A stretch of DNA of 54,083 nt from JAZDKP01 sp043802925 (GTDB taxonomy: Bacteria; Fibrobacterota; OXYB2-FULL-49-7; JAEUSG01): assembly GCA_043802925.1 (NCBI GenBank), contig JAZDKP010000139.1, positions 1 to 54,083 of the forward strand, written 5' to 3'. Shown here piece after piece: positions 45,065-53,471 of the stretch (the stretch's first letter is position 1; every line of letters starts with the position of its first letter). The position numbers were made by a program, and so were the translations under genes. The notes beneath the pieces are model-generated. The model was not told the origin of the DNA. It ran no database searches and saw only the letters and a list, made by a program, of their open reading frames with translations.

Positions 45065-46615
45065 ATGCAGGCAGGATATTTCCTTCTTTCCCCGTTGTAT
45101 CGGGCGCTTTCAAATCAACGCCCCCTGCCCGGTCTGGCGGCGGAGGTGTTGCGCATTCCGGAATCGGACATCGCTGAAGTCATCACGCTCCGCGAAGCAC
45201 TGGATGCGCGTAAAAAAGGCCGGCCCTGTCATGTCTATACGCTGGCCGTTCGCTTAAAGGATGGCACGATCCCCAAGGGGTTCACACCCTATGCGTTTCC
45301 GAAAATCGACATGGACTCAGGCCTCTACCGGCCGAACGAACGGCCCATTATCGTTGGTTTCGGCCCTGCAGGCCTTTTCTGCGCCAAAGTCCTGATCCAA
45401 AAAGGCTACCGGCCGATTATCCTCGAACAGGGCAAGACGGTTGCCGGGAGACTCGCGGACGTGCAGGCCATCGCGGAAAGCGGACGCCTCGACGAATGCA
45501 GCAACGTCCTCTTTGGCGAAGGGGGGGCGGGTGCATTCTCAGATGGCAAGCTCACGGCCCGTAACCCGTCCCCTGAAACGGACTATTTCTACCGGACGCT
45601 CATTGAGGCGGGCGCGGACCCGCGCATCGGCTACCAGGCAAAACCCCATCTCGGCAGCGACCCTCTGCGGCGCATCATCCCCGCAATGACGGGACATCTC
45701 CTCCGCGACGGCGCGGAGGTGTATTTCGGAACGCAGGTGCAACGGCTCGCGCATGGACAGTCGGGCAGGATTATTGTCTCTACCAACACCGGGGAGTTCG
45801 TCTCCGATTGCGTTATCCTTGCCGTGGGCCACAGCGCGGACTCCCTGTACCGGAGCCTGCTTGACGGAGGCGTGACGCTGGTCAAAAAGACCTTTGCCGC
45901 GGGCGTCCGCATCGAGCATCCCCGGGAATTCATCGACGAATGGCAGTACGGAAAGGGGAGCGACCTTGCGCTCACCGGCCCGGCGGACTACCGCCTGGCC
46001 CATGTGGTTGAAGAGGGACGGGGCGTGTACAGCTTCTGTGTCTGCCCGGGCGGGGAGATCATCAATGCCAGCAGCGGTCCGGGCCGCGTGGGAGTCAACG
46101 GCATGAGCTGGAGCCAGCGGGACGGCCGCTGGACCAACGGCGCCATCGTGGTGACCGTGCTGCCCTCGGACCTGCCGGACCACCCGCTGGCCGGAGTGGA
46201 GTTCAGAAAGCGGCTGGAGGAAGCGTGCCATGTTGCGGGCCCGCTTTTTGCGCCTGCGCAGCCCGTTGCGGATTTTCTGGCAGGAAGGAAAACAAAGGGC
46301 CGGCAAACCACTTACCGTCCCGGTACTTTTGATGCGGACATCAGCGGGCTGATGCCGCCCTTCATAGTAGAAAGCCTGCGCGCCGGTTTCAATAAATTTG
46401 ACCGTCAGATAAGGGGCTTTGTGCAGAACGGCGTTCTTGTTGCGCCCGAGACCGGCACGTCATCGCCCGTGCGGATGCTGCGCGACCGCGAGACTTTTGA
46501 ATCCGTCAGCTTTCCGGGACTGTTCCCCATCGGCGAAGGGGCCGGTTATGCGGGCGGTATCGTTTCGAGCGCTGCGGACGGCATCCGGCTGGCGCTCCGT
46601 TTCAAATCAAAATAG
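45065..46615 (+). CDS. COG2509-type FAD-dependent dehydrogenase
   Basis: A 516-residue protein from the ATG at 45065; an in-frame upstream start at 45035 is possible. After an N-terminal domain (~90 residues, ending around YRPNERPIIVG) it shows the dinucleotide motif GFGPAG (98-103), an EQGK acidic end of strand 2, SNVLFGEGGAGAFSDGKL, VILAVGHSADSL, and the C-terminal IGEGAGYAGGIVSSAADG that closes FAD binding. It belongs to the uncharacterised FAD-dependent dehydrogenase family; the substrate is unknown. It ends with TAG within the base of a hairpin. Confidence 0.88.
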   Translation: MQAGYFLLSPLYRALSNQRPLPGLAAEVLRIPESDIAEVITLREALDARKKGRPCHVYTLAVRLKDGTIPKGFTPYAFPKIDMDSGLYRPNERPIIVGFGPAGLFCAKVLIQKGYRPIILEQGKTVAGRLADVQAIAESGRLDECSNVLFGEGGAGAFSDGKLTARNPSPETDYFYRTLIEAGADPRIGYQAKPHLGSDPLRRIIPAMTGHLLRDGAEVYFGTQVQRLAHGQSGRIIVSTNTGEFVSDCVILAVGHSADSLYRSLLDGGVTLVKKTFAAGVRIEHPREFIDEWQYGKGSDLALTGPADYRLAHVVEEGRGVYSFCVCPGGEIINASSGPGRVGVNGMSWSQRDGRWTNGAIVVTVLPSDLPDHPLAGVEFRKRLEEACHVAGPLFAPAQPVADFLAGRKTKGRQTTYRPGTFDADISGLMPPFIVESLRAGFNKFDRQIRGFVQNGVLVAPETGTSSPVRMLRDRETFESVSFPGLFPIGEGAGYAGGIVSSAADGIRLALRFKSK

Positions 46616-46643
46616 CAAGGGCGGCCCCATGGACCGCCCTTGC
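46615..46643. terminator. Hairpin between convergent genes, possible bidirectional terminator
   Basis: CAAGGGCGG (46616-46624) and CCGCCCTTG (46634-46642) form a 9-bp stem, extended by a G-C pair, with a 9-nt loop. It lies between the convergent FAD gene and the secreted-protein gene. The minus-strand copy is followed by TATTTTGATTT, a weak U tract, and the plus-strand copy by none, so it best fits termination of the minus-strand gene. Confidence 0.5.
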
Positions 46644-46670
46644 GCTCTCAGATATTCCTTGCCAATGCGC

Positions 46671-48632
46671 TTATTTGACAAGCGTGATACGGCGTGTCAG
46701 GTTTTTTCCGCCTGCCGTTAGCCGCGCAATGTAAATCCCGGAAGGTTTTCCGGACGCGTTCCAGATCGCGGTCCCTGTTTTTGCCTGTTCGGAAAGATCC
46801 GCGATCCTTCGGCCGGAGAGGTCGTAGATGGCAAGCCGCATCGAAGCGCTCCGGGCCGCGTCCGCGCGGATGGTCAGGTTCACGCTCGGGTTGAATGGAT
46901 TGGGTGTTGCGCAAAGTTCGAGCCCGCCTGTTTCCGGAAGCCCGCCCAGCCGCCGGGCCTCGACGCCGATGCCAAAGTCGGGCCGCAGCGTGTTGCCCAC
47001 CTGCATGTAAAGCATTTTAGGCATTTCGGACTGGTTGACCGTGATGGAATAAGCCGTGCTGGTGGATGTCGCGTCATGCACATCGAAGCGTTGGACCCCC
47101 TCGTCCATCCAACTGAAGCCAGCCTTAAGGTTGTCTGTAACGCTGCCGTTCGCGGCAAGCGTCACTTGGTTGGCGCCGGGTTCGAGCTGTGGGAGCGCAA
47201 ACATATTATGCTGGAAGATGCATTCGACCTTCAGGCTGTCGAGTCCCACATCCGTAGCGTTGGCCCCACGCATGACGACCTTTAGAATATATCCCTGGTA
47301 GGTCTGGTAGTTGGTCTGGTTGATGGGATCCACGAAGGTCCGGAGATTGGTGTCGAGTGTGCCGGCAGCGTTTACGGGCAGGGCCTTGATGACGCGGTAG
47401 CTTTCTGCGGAGAGGGTGTCCTGGTAGCGGGGGCCGAGGGAATAGGACGTACTCGGTGAAAAATAAAGCCGGGCCATGGAAATGACCAGCGAATCGGAAG
47501 CCCCTGTCTTTTTGTAATTGCACAGGAGGCGCATGGACATGAGCGGATAGGGCAGTTTGATGCGCCAGGTTATTTCCGCGTGCGTATTGGCGGTGGCAGG
47601 GTGCATGCCAGGGCCGCCGCCGCCGTCAACGGCAAAGGCCATGCCCGTATTGGTTTTGGGGGCGTCCTTGGGATCGTCGGTATACAGATCCGGGGCGAAC
47701 GTGTGGATACCGTTGGCATAGTAGCGGTAGCAGGTGTCGCCTTTGATGACTTTTTTATAGGGTTTGAAGTAGGGCCAGTTGACCGGGTCGAGGCTGTCCT
47801 TCCAGCCGCAAATATGGCGCGGGGGATAGACGGAGTAGGAGCGGACCCGGCCCGCCGGGTCTGGGTCCATCAGGTTGAAATAATCACCGGGCAGATAGTC
47901 CCAGAGCCAGAGGTAGTCTTCGCCCTTCTGGAGCGTTTTTTCCGTGGTAAAATAGGGATTCTGCGAGGAGCTGAAGTCCGGTGATTCCACGCCAGGGACA
48001 AAGGTGTCGGTAAACCAGAATGGACTGTACTTGAAATAACTGTAGGCGGCCGTCAGTCCGGTCCCGGCAATGGGATCCACGCCGGTGGCGCAGGGAAAAA
48101 AAGGCGTGCCCTGGCGGTTCTCCGCCACGGCGTCGTGAATGATCGTGTTGTCCGCGTCGATTTCATCAATGCTTGCGATGGTGCTGTCGGATGCATACGC
48201 GTAGGCGCCGATAATCGGATCGATCCAGTGCCATTTGTCCGACGCATTGAAGCGAAGGCTGAAGGAGGTATGGCCCGGCCCGTCGGACATGGCCACATTG
48301 GTGCTGCCGAAGACCGGATCGCAGAGCGATTTAAAGAGATAGCCCTGTTGCGTACACCAGGTCGAGCCGTAAACCGTATAGGTTTTGATGAGATCAAAGT
48401 AGGTGTAGTTGTCTTCGGCGCGATGGCGGAAATGGTGCATCATGCGGCGATGGTAGTGAAAAAGGGCCAAGAGCTTCTGTTCGTCCGTCATGCCGGGTTT
48501 GATAAGGTCTGCAATGATGGTGCTGACCGAGGTGGCGTTAACGGATTTGTCGGTGTCGATGACCGGGTTGGCCACCTTTCCAAAGGCCGCGACGGCCAGG
48601 AGGGTTGCGAAAAGAAGTAAAACAGAACGCAT
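46671..48632 (-). CDS. Secreted transglutaminase-like protein with C-terminal sorting domain
   Basis: A 653-residue protein with a signal peptide (MRSVLLLFATLLAVAAFG) and a strong AAAAAAGGAG site. A transglutaminase-like core is visible with candidate triad C93 (STWCTQQG), H121 (GPGHTSF) and D138 (HWIDP), in the usual order and roughly the usual spacing. A beta-rich middle follows. The last ~80 residues (CATPNPFNPSVNLTI...YDLSGRRIADL...GIYIARLTAGG...RITLVK) match the type IX secretion/FlgD-Ig-like sorting domain. It is probably exported and surface-attached or released. The enzymatic role (cross-linking, amidase or protease) is unknown. Confidence 0.78.
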   Translation of the reverse strand: MRSVLLLFATLLAVAAFGKVANPVIDTDKSVNATSVSTIIADLIKPGMTDEQKLLALFHYHRRMMHHFRHRAEDNYTYFDLIKTYTVYGSTWCTQQGYLFKSLCDPVFGSTNVAMSDGPGHTSFSLRFNASDKWHWIDPIIGAYAYASDSTIASIDEIDADNTIIHDAVAENRQGTPFFPCATGVDPIAGTGLTAAYSYFKYSPFWFTDTFVPGVESPDFSSSQNPYFTTEKTLQKGEDYLWLWDYLPGDYFNLMDPDPAGRVRSYSVYPPRHICGWKDSLDPVNWPYFKPYKKVIKGDTCYRYYANGIHTFAPDLYTDDPKDAPKTNTGMAFAVDGGGGPGMHPATANTHAEITWRIKLPYPLMSMRLLCNYKKTGASDSLVISMARLYFSPSTSYSLGPRYQDTLSAESYRVIKALPVNAAGTLDTNLRTFVDPINQTNYQTYQGYILKVVMRGANATDVGLDSLKVECIFQHNMFALPQLEPGANQVTLAANGSVTDNLKAGFSWMDEGVQRFDVHDATSTSTAYSITVNQSEMPKMLYMQVGNTLRPDFGIGVEARRLGGLPETGGLELCATPNPFNPSVNLTIRADAARSASMRLAIYDLSGRRIADLSEQAKTGTAIWNASGKPSGIYIARLTAGGKNLTRRITLVK

Positions 48633-48783
48633 AAGGCTCCTTTTTTAAAGACGTATTGTGTTAATATATATGCAAATGTTCTGCCTGAATAATAACCGTA
48701 AATATGATTGAAAAAAGGGGATCGTTCCGGATGTAACGTTAAGTGTAAATCTCGTGTTGGTTGGCTTTACAGCGAATCAAGCC

Positions 48784-49536
48784 TTATTGGGGAATAATGG
48801 TTCCGGGTGAATACTTATCCAGGAAGCAGGTGATATTACCAAGATAGGGAAGCTTGAATTGAAGTTTGACGGGAAGACGCCTGGCGTCATCTGTCAGCCA
48901 GATGGTCATTTCTCCTTTTTTCAGAAAGATGCCGCTTGTTGAGAGGGCCGGCTGGATTTTGTGGCACCGGAACTTTCCGAATGGAGTTTTGACGGTTTCA
49001 TGGCCGCGGACATAGATGCGGAGGGGATAGTTCTTTTTATCATCAAAGCAGTTGATGTCGATGGAGTCTTCGACCGGAAGCAGGCGGAAGTAATAAAAAG
49101 CGGAAAGAGCGTCCTGGACAAAGGGGGCTGCGGTCTAGTCGAGGTTGTCGGTCGTGGCGATTCCCCGTACGGGGTCGAATAACGTGATTTTGTTTCGTAT
49201 GTAGCTTCCTTCATGGATGAATTTTCGGATACCGCGTGAATAAAGGCCCGACACATCCATGAAACTGACACTGGTGTCGCGAACCGGGAAGAAAACCGAG
49301 ACCGTGGCATTTGAATGCGCGATGGCGCATATCTGGTGGCAGAGATAACCCTGCACCCGGAGGGTGTCCGTCACTTCGAGTTTGGCGAACCCCCCGGGAA
49401 AAAAACCGTACTTGACGTCAAAGACGAATTTTTCGCCCGGTCCGAAAATAACGTTCTGCACCTGCCGAACCGGTTCCTGGGCGGAAAGTGCAACGGCAAG
49501 AAAGCAGAGAAGGACCGGCAGGCTTTTTAGGGTCAC
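48784..49536 (-). pseudogene. DUF3108 family protein interrupted by an in-frame TAG
   Basis: One reading frame of 251 codons holds a whole DUF3108 protein, but codon 134 is TAG (49137-49135). The first part (133 residues; GTG start overlapping the upstream stop as GTGA) has a signal peptide and GEKFVFDVKYGFFPGGFAKLEV. After the TAG the frame continues without a shift with the family's second half (VQDALSAFYYFRLLPV, PLRIYVRGHETV, TPFGKFRCHKIQP, GEMTIWLTDDARRLPVKLQ) to TAA. It could be a recent nonsense mutation, a sequence error or readthrough. TAG ends several other genes here, so general reassignment is unlikely. Predicted periplasmic protein of unknown function. Confidence 0.8.
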
Positions 49537-49988
49537 ATTTTTTCCGCGATGGCGCGCGTGTAGCGGCTGATTTGGTCGCGGACCGTGCGATAGGCCGCCA
49601 GGTCCTCGCCGGCAGGGTCGGGCACGTCACGCGCCGGTCCTTTTTTATCCGCGTAAGTGGAGAGAAGAAAGGCTTTTCCTTCCGCGGAAGGAAAGCGATC
49701 CCGGATCTGCCCCAGATGGCCCTGCGCAAGCGCGAGGATGAGGTCGGCTTTGTCAATCAGCGCATCGGTCAGGGGTTGCGCCGCATGTCCGGAGATGTCA
49801 ATGCCGGCTTCACGCATCACTTCCGCGGCCTCGAACGAGACCGGCAACCCACGGACCGTGACGGTGCCTGCCGAAGCCACGGTGAAACCGGAACGCCGTG
49901 TTGCGGGCCATTGCGAACGGAGGAGCCCCTCGGCCATGGGGCTGCGGCAGGTGTTGCCCGTGCATACGAAAAGAACGTTAAAGGCCAT
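49533..49988 (-). CDS. Low-molecular-weight phosphatase, protein-arginine-phosphatase-like
   Basis: A 151-residue protein from the ATG at 49988, which overlaps the end of the sua5-type gene. The P-loop is VCTGNTCRSPMAE (C9, R15), and the second Asp lies in DVPDPAGE. T13 stands where the Bacillus arginine phosphatase YwlE has the threonine that favours phosphoarginine; tyrosine phosphatases usually have a larger aliphatic residue there. Its position beside a Sua5 gene also resembles ywlC-ywlE. The arginine-phosphatase call is inference; the family is certain. Confidence 0.88.
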   Translation of the reverse strand: MAFNVLFVCTGNTCRSPMAEGLLRSQWPATRRSGFTVASAGTVTVRGLPVSFEAAEVMREAGIDISGHAAQPLTDALIDKADLILALAQGHLGQIRDRFPSAEGKAFLLSTYADKKGPARDVPDPAGEDLAAYRTVRDQISRYTRAIAEKM

Positions 49989-50595
49989 AGAGGTCCTCTT
50001 CGGAGATGGCACCCTTGCGGACGAGGGTGAGCGTGTTGTTGACGCAGGAGACGAGGGTGGAGGGTACGGAGGAGCGGTAGGTGCCCCGTTCGAAAATCAT
50101 CTCCACGCTGCCTTGGAATTGCGCTGCAATTTTGACGGGGTCCAGAAGCGGCGATGTGCCGCTGGTGTTGACACTGGTTGAGATGACGGGAAAGTCGATG
50201 TGGCCGAACAGGGCGGAGACAAAGGGATCCGGGGAAACGCGGACCGCGACCAGCCCCTGGACCGCAAGCGGGTTCAGGGGGGATGTGCGTTCCACGGGCA
50301 GGAGCAGGGTCAGGGGGCCGGGCCAAAAACGGGCGGCCAGTTTGTCGGCCAGCCGTTCGAACGTAAGCTGAAGGTCCTCGGCCATGGCGCGGTCTTTGAG
50401 GAGCACCAGATAGGTGTCCTGCGCCCGGCGGCGTTTGATGGCGTCGACACGGCGCAGTGCACTGGGGATGAGTGCGTTTGCCGCGAAACCATAGAGGGTT
50501 TCAGTGGGATGGATGATGACCCCGCCCTTGCGGAGAATCTCCGCCGCATGCTGGACACACGCCGGGTCATCGGCCTTGCATGTCTTATGCGTCAT
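49978..50595 (-). CDS. tsaC: Threonylcarbamoyl-AMP synthase (TsaC/Sua5/YwlC family)
   Basis: A 205-residue protein; the ATG at 50595 overlaps the purE end. GGVIIHPTETLYGFAANA is the nucleotide-binding entry motif, followed by KRRRAQDTYLVLL, FWPGPLTLLLP and FPVISTSVNTSGTSPLLD. It makes threonylcarbamoyl-AMP for the t6A modification of tRNA. The short form lacks the Sua5 C-terminal domain. It is coupled with purE upstream and the phosphatase downstream. Confidence 0.93.
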   Translation of the reverse strand: MTHKTCKADDPACVQHAAEILRKGGVIIHPTETLYGFAANALIPSALRRVDAIKRRRAQDTYLVLLKDRAMAEDLQLTFERLADKLAARFWPGPLTLLLPVERTSPLNPLAVQGLVAVRVSPDPFVSALFGHIDFPVISTSVNTSGTSPLLDPVKIAAQFQGSVEMIFERGTYRSSVPSTLVSCVNNTLTLVRKGAISEEDLYGL

Positions 50596-51046
50596 CGCCG
50601 AACGCGGACCTGAAGGCGTCAATTTTGGCCGTGAGACCGGGCTGGGTCTGGGCGAGTATCTGTGCGGCGAGGTGGGCGGCATTGGCCGCATTGTCGATGC
50701 CCACGGTCGCGACCGGGATTCCAGGCGGCATCTGAACGATGGCATAGAGCGCGTCCATGCCGTTCAGCGCGCCGACCGTGAGGGGGAGCCCGATGACCGG
50801 CAGGGTGGTGTGCGCCGCGAGTACGCCCGGAAGTGCGGCCGCAAGCCCGGCTGCGGCAATGATGACCTTGATGCCGCGGCCGGAGGCCTTTTTGGCGTAG
50901 CCCGCGGCCTTGTTTGGCGTGCGGTGGGCTGAAATGAAGTTTAGCTCGTACGGCACACCGTACTGGCCGAGGATTTCCACGGCCTTTTTGATTTTCTCCT
51001 CGTCCGATTTGCTTCCGCACACGATTCCGACCAGGGGTGCTGACAT
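50585..51046 (-). CDS. purE: N5-carboxyaminoimidazole ribonucleotide mutase (PurE)
   Basis: A 153-residue protein with GIVCGSKSDEEKIKKAVEIL, NFISAHRTPNKA and AAAGLAAALPGVLAAHTTLPVIGLP. It starts with GGAGAGGA upstream. It acts in purine synthesis, forming CAIR. Whether it is a class I mutase (with PurK) or class II carboxylase is not certain; no purK is in the window. It lies 15 bases after purD. Confidence 0.95.
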   Translation of the reverse strand: MSAPLVGIVCGSKSDEEKIKKAVEILGQYGVPYELNFISAHRTPNKAAGYAKKASGRGIKVIIAAAGLAAALPGVLAAHTTLPVIGLPLTVGALNGMDALYAIVQMPPGIPVATVGIDNAANAAHLAAQILAQTQPGLTAKIDAFRSAFGDDA

Positions 51047-51061
51047 GGATTCCTCTCCTTG

Positions 51062-52324
51062 CTACAGGCCTTTGCGGCCGATGTCGGTCCGCATCATTTT
51101 TTTATCATATTCGATTTTTCCGGCTGCACGGTAAGCGTTCGAAATGGCGTTTTTCAAGTCCATCCCCGTGCCGGTGACGCTCAGGACGCGTCCCCCGGAG
51201 GTGACGACCGCGTCGCCTTCCCGTTGGGTGCCTGCGTGAAATACCAGTGCGCCCTCTTTTTCAGCCGCTTCGAGTCCTTTTATTTCCTTACCTTTTTCGT
51301 ACGCCTCGGGGTAACCGCCCGAAGCGAGCACCACCGTGACCGCGGAGCCGCTCTTTTGCCGGAGAACAACGGTGTCGACCGTTCCGTTGACTGATGCGAG
51401 GAAGGCGTCGAGCAGGTCGCCGTCCAAGAGCGGAAGGACCGCTTGTGTTTCGGGATCCCCGAAGCGGCAGTTGAACTCAATGACCCTGGGGCCCGCAGTC
51501 GTGAGCATGATGCCCGCGTAGAGGATGCCGGTATACGGGCAGCCTTCGAGCGCCATGCCCTTGAGCACGGGCGCGAGGATGGTTTCATCGATGGTTTTCT
51601 GAATCGCCGGGGTGATGATCCCGGCGGGCGCGTAGGCGCCCATACCGCCCGTGTTGGGCCCCTGGTCGTTATCGTAGGCACGTTTGTGGTCCTGCGCGGA
51701 TGCAAAGGTTTTGAAGGCCTTTCCGTCCGTGAGGGCGAAAATGGAGGCCTCGGGGCCTTCCATGCGCTCTTCGACAACGATAGAGGCGCCCGCGCTCCCG
51801 AATTTTCCCTCCGTCAGCATGGCCGTTGCCTCGCGCAGCGCTTCGTTATGCGTTGCGGGCACGATGACGCCCTTGCCCGCGGCGAGTCCGCTTGCCTTGA
51901 TAACAGGCGGCACAGGGAAGGAGCGAATATAAGCCTCAAGCCCGGCCGTGTCCGTGAACACACGGTAGCCGGCCGTGGGCACACGGTACCGGGCCATCAG
52001 CCCCTTGGCGAAGACCTTGCTGCTTTCGATGCGCGCCGCGGCCTGCGTGGGCCCGAATATTTTATGGCCCGCGGCACGGAAGGCGTCCACAATACCGAGA
52101 GACAGCGGGATTTCGGGGCCCACGACCGTGAGGTCGATGTGTTTTTCACGGGCATACGCGAGCAATCCCGGGATGTCTTCCACCGGGATGGACGCCGAAG
52201 TGGCAAAAGTACGGATACCGGTGTTGACGGGTGAGGCGTGGAGTTCGGAAACACCTGCGGACTGGCGCAGTTTCCAGGCAATGGCATGTTCCCGACCGCC
52301 GTTTCCGATTATGAGGACTTTCAC
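51062..52324 (-). CDS. purD: Phosphoribosylamine-glycine ligase
   Basis: A 420-residue ATP-grasp enzyme starting at GTG after AAGGAG. It opens MKVLIIGNGGREHAIAWKL and contains GPEIPLSLGIVDAF, KASGLAAGKGVIVP, GPNTGGMGAYAP and EFNCRFGDPETQAVLPLL. It makes GAR in purine synthesis. It is first in the purD-purE-tsaC-phosphatase-DUF3108 run and divergent from ispG across an 84-base spacer. Confidence 0.97.
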   Translation of the reverse strand: MKVLIIGNGGREHAIAWKLRQSAGVSELHASPVNTGIRTFATSASIPVEDIPGLLAYAREKHIDLTVVGPEIPLSLGIVDAFRAAGHKIFGPTQAAARIESSKVFAKGLMARYRVPTAGYRVFTDTAGLEAYIRSFPVPPVIKASGLAAGKGVIVPATHNEALREATAMLTEGKFGSAGASIVVEERMEGPEASIFALTDGKAFKTFASAQDHKRAYDNDQGPNTGGMGAYAPAGIITPAIQKTIDETILAPVLKGMALEGCPYTGILYAGIMLTTAGPRVIEFNCRFGDPETQAVLPLLDGDLLDAFLASVNGTVDTVVLRQKSGSAVTVVLASGGYPEAYEKGKEIKGLEAAEKEGALVFHAGTQREGDAVVTSGGRVLSVTGTGMDLKNAISNAYRAAGKIEYDKKMMRTDIGRKGL

Positions 52325-52408
52325 GCGGGACTCCTTGTCATGGTCGATACCGGTTCAGTATATTTCAATGTAAACAGTTAATATATAATTTTTCGGCTTG
52401 AAAAAAAC

Positions 52409-53467
52409 ATGAAGAAACCGACCCGGCGCAAAACCCGTACCGTGCATGTGGGAAACTGTGCCATGGGCAGCGATGACCCGGTGCGGGTCCAGTCCATGGC
52501 CTGCACGCCGACCTCCGATGTCCGGGCCACCGTGGCTCAGGCGTTGCGTCTCGCGGACGCCGGCTGCGAAATCGTCCGGGTCGCGGTCCCGGACCGGGCC
52601 GCGCTTGCCGCGCTTGCTGAAATCAAAAAGAACATCCCGATACCGCTTGTGGCGGACATCCATTTTAACATGGAGCTTGCCTTGGGTGCCATTGCCGCGG
52701 GTTGCGACAAAATCCGGGTGAACCCCGGCAACCTCGGCGGCCTTGAGAAATTCCGTGACGTCATCCGTTGCGCCAAGGCAAAAGGTTGTGCGCTGCGCAT
52801 CGGCGTCAATTCAGGGTCCGTGGAAAAACGCCTTCTCGAAAAGCATGGCGGGCCCACGCCGCAGGCCATGGCCGAGAGCGCGTTGGATTGGCTTGCGGTG
52901 TGTGACAACGAAAAGTTCGATCAGGTCGTGGTTTCCATCAAGGCATCGCATGTGCTGGACGCGGTTCTTGCCAACCGTGCCTTTGCCGCGCAGTGCGACG
53001 TTCCGCTTCACATTGGCATCACGGAGGCGGGGGGCAGACACTACGGCGCCATCAAGTCCGCAGCCGGGTTGGGTGCGCTCCTGCTCGATGGCATCGGCGA
53101 CACGATCCGCGTTTCGCTGACCGCGGATCCGGTCGAGGAAATCCCGGTGGCCTACGACATCCTTAAAGCCGCGGGCGTCCGTATCGTCACACCCGAGGTC
53201 ATTTCCTGCCCCACCTGCGCCCGGCTTCAATATAACATGGAGGCTGTTGCCGCGGAAATAGAACGCCGGCTTGGCGACGTCAAAAAGCCGGTGCGCGTGG
53301 CTGTCATGGGCTGTGTGGTCAACGGGCCGGGCGAGGCGCGCGAAGCGGACGTGGCGCTTGCGGGCGGAAAAGGGGAGGGCATCCTCTTTGTGCGCGGAAA
53401 AGAAGTGCGCCGCGTGCCCGAAGCGGAAATGGCGGACGCGGTGGTGAAAGCGGTAAAGGAGTTCTAA
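52409..53467 (+). CDS. ispG: 4-hydroxy-3-methylbut-2-enyl diphosphate synthase IspG
   Basis: A 352-residue protein, short bacterial form. The TIM barrel opens with VRVQSMACTPTSDVRATVAQ; iron-sulfur ligands are C267 and C270 (SCPTC) and C302 with E309 (GCVVNGPGEA). It converts MEcPP to HMBPP in the MEP isoprenoid pathway, which feeds the UbiA-family substrate. No clear ribosome-binding site precedes the ATG. A TATAAT at 52384-52389 lies 19 bases before the ATG, but no good -35 is seen. Confidence 0.96.
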   Translation: MKKPTRRKTRTVHVGNCAMGSDDPVRVQSMACTPTSDVRATVAQALRLADAGCEIVRVAVPDRAALAALAEIKKNIPIPLVADIHFNMELALGAIAAGCDKIRVNPGNLGGLEKFRDVIRCAKAKGCALRIGVNSGSVEKRLLEKHGGPTPQAMAESALDWLAVCDNEKFDQVVVSIKASHVLDAVLANRAFAAQCDVPLHIGITEAGGRHYGAIKSAAGLGALLLDGIGDTIRVSLTADPVEEIPVAYDILKAAGVRIVTPEVISCPTCARLQYNMEAVAAEIERRLGDVKKPVRVAVMGCVVNGPGEAREADVALAGGKGEGILFVRGKEVRRVPEAEMADAVVKAVKEF

Positions 53468-53471
53468 TATA

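Noticed and set aside
48921..49310. 129-codon frame as a separate protein next to the DUF3108 gene
   Set aside because: It is in a different frame from the conserved DUF3108 second half and is Ser/Arg-rich; the real signal is the TAG-interrupted frame.
48784..49536. General reassignment of TAG to an amino acid
   Set aside because: TAG ends dtd, hisB, the COG2509 gene and the ParA-M23 gene at the expected protein ends.
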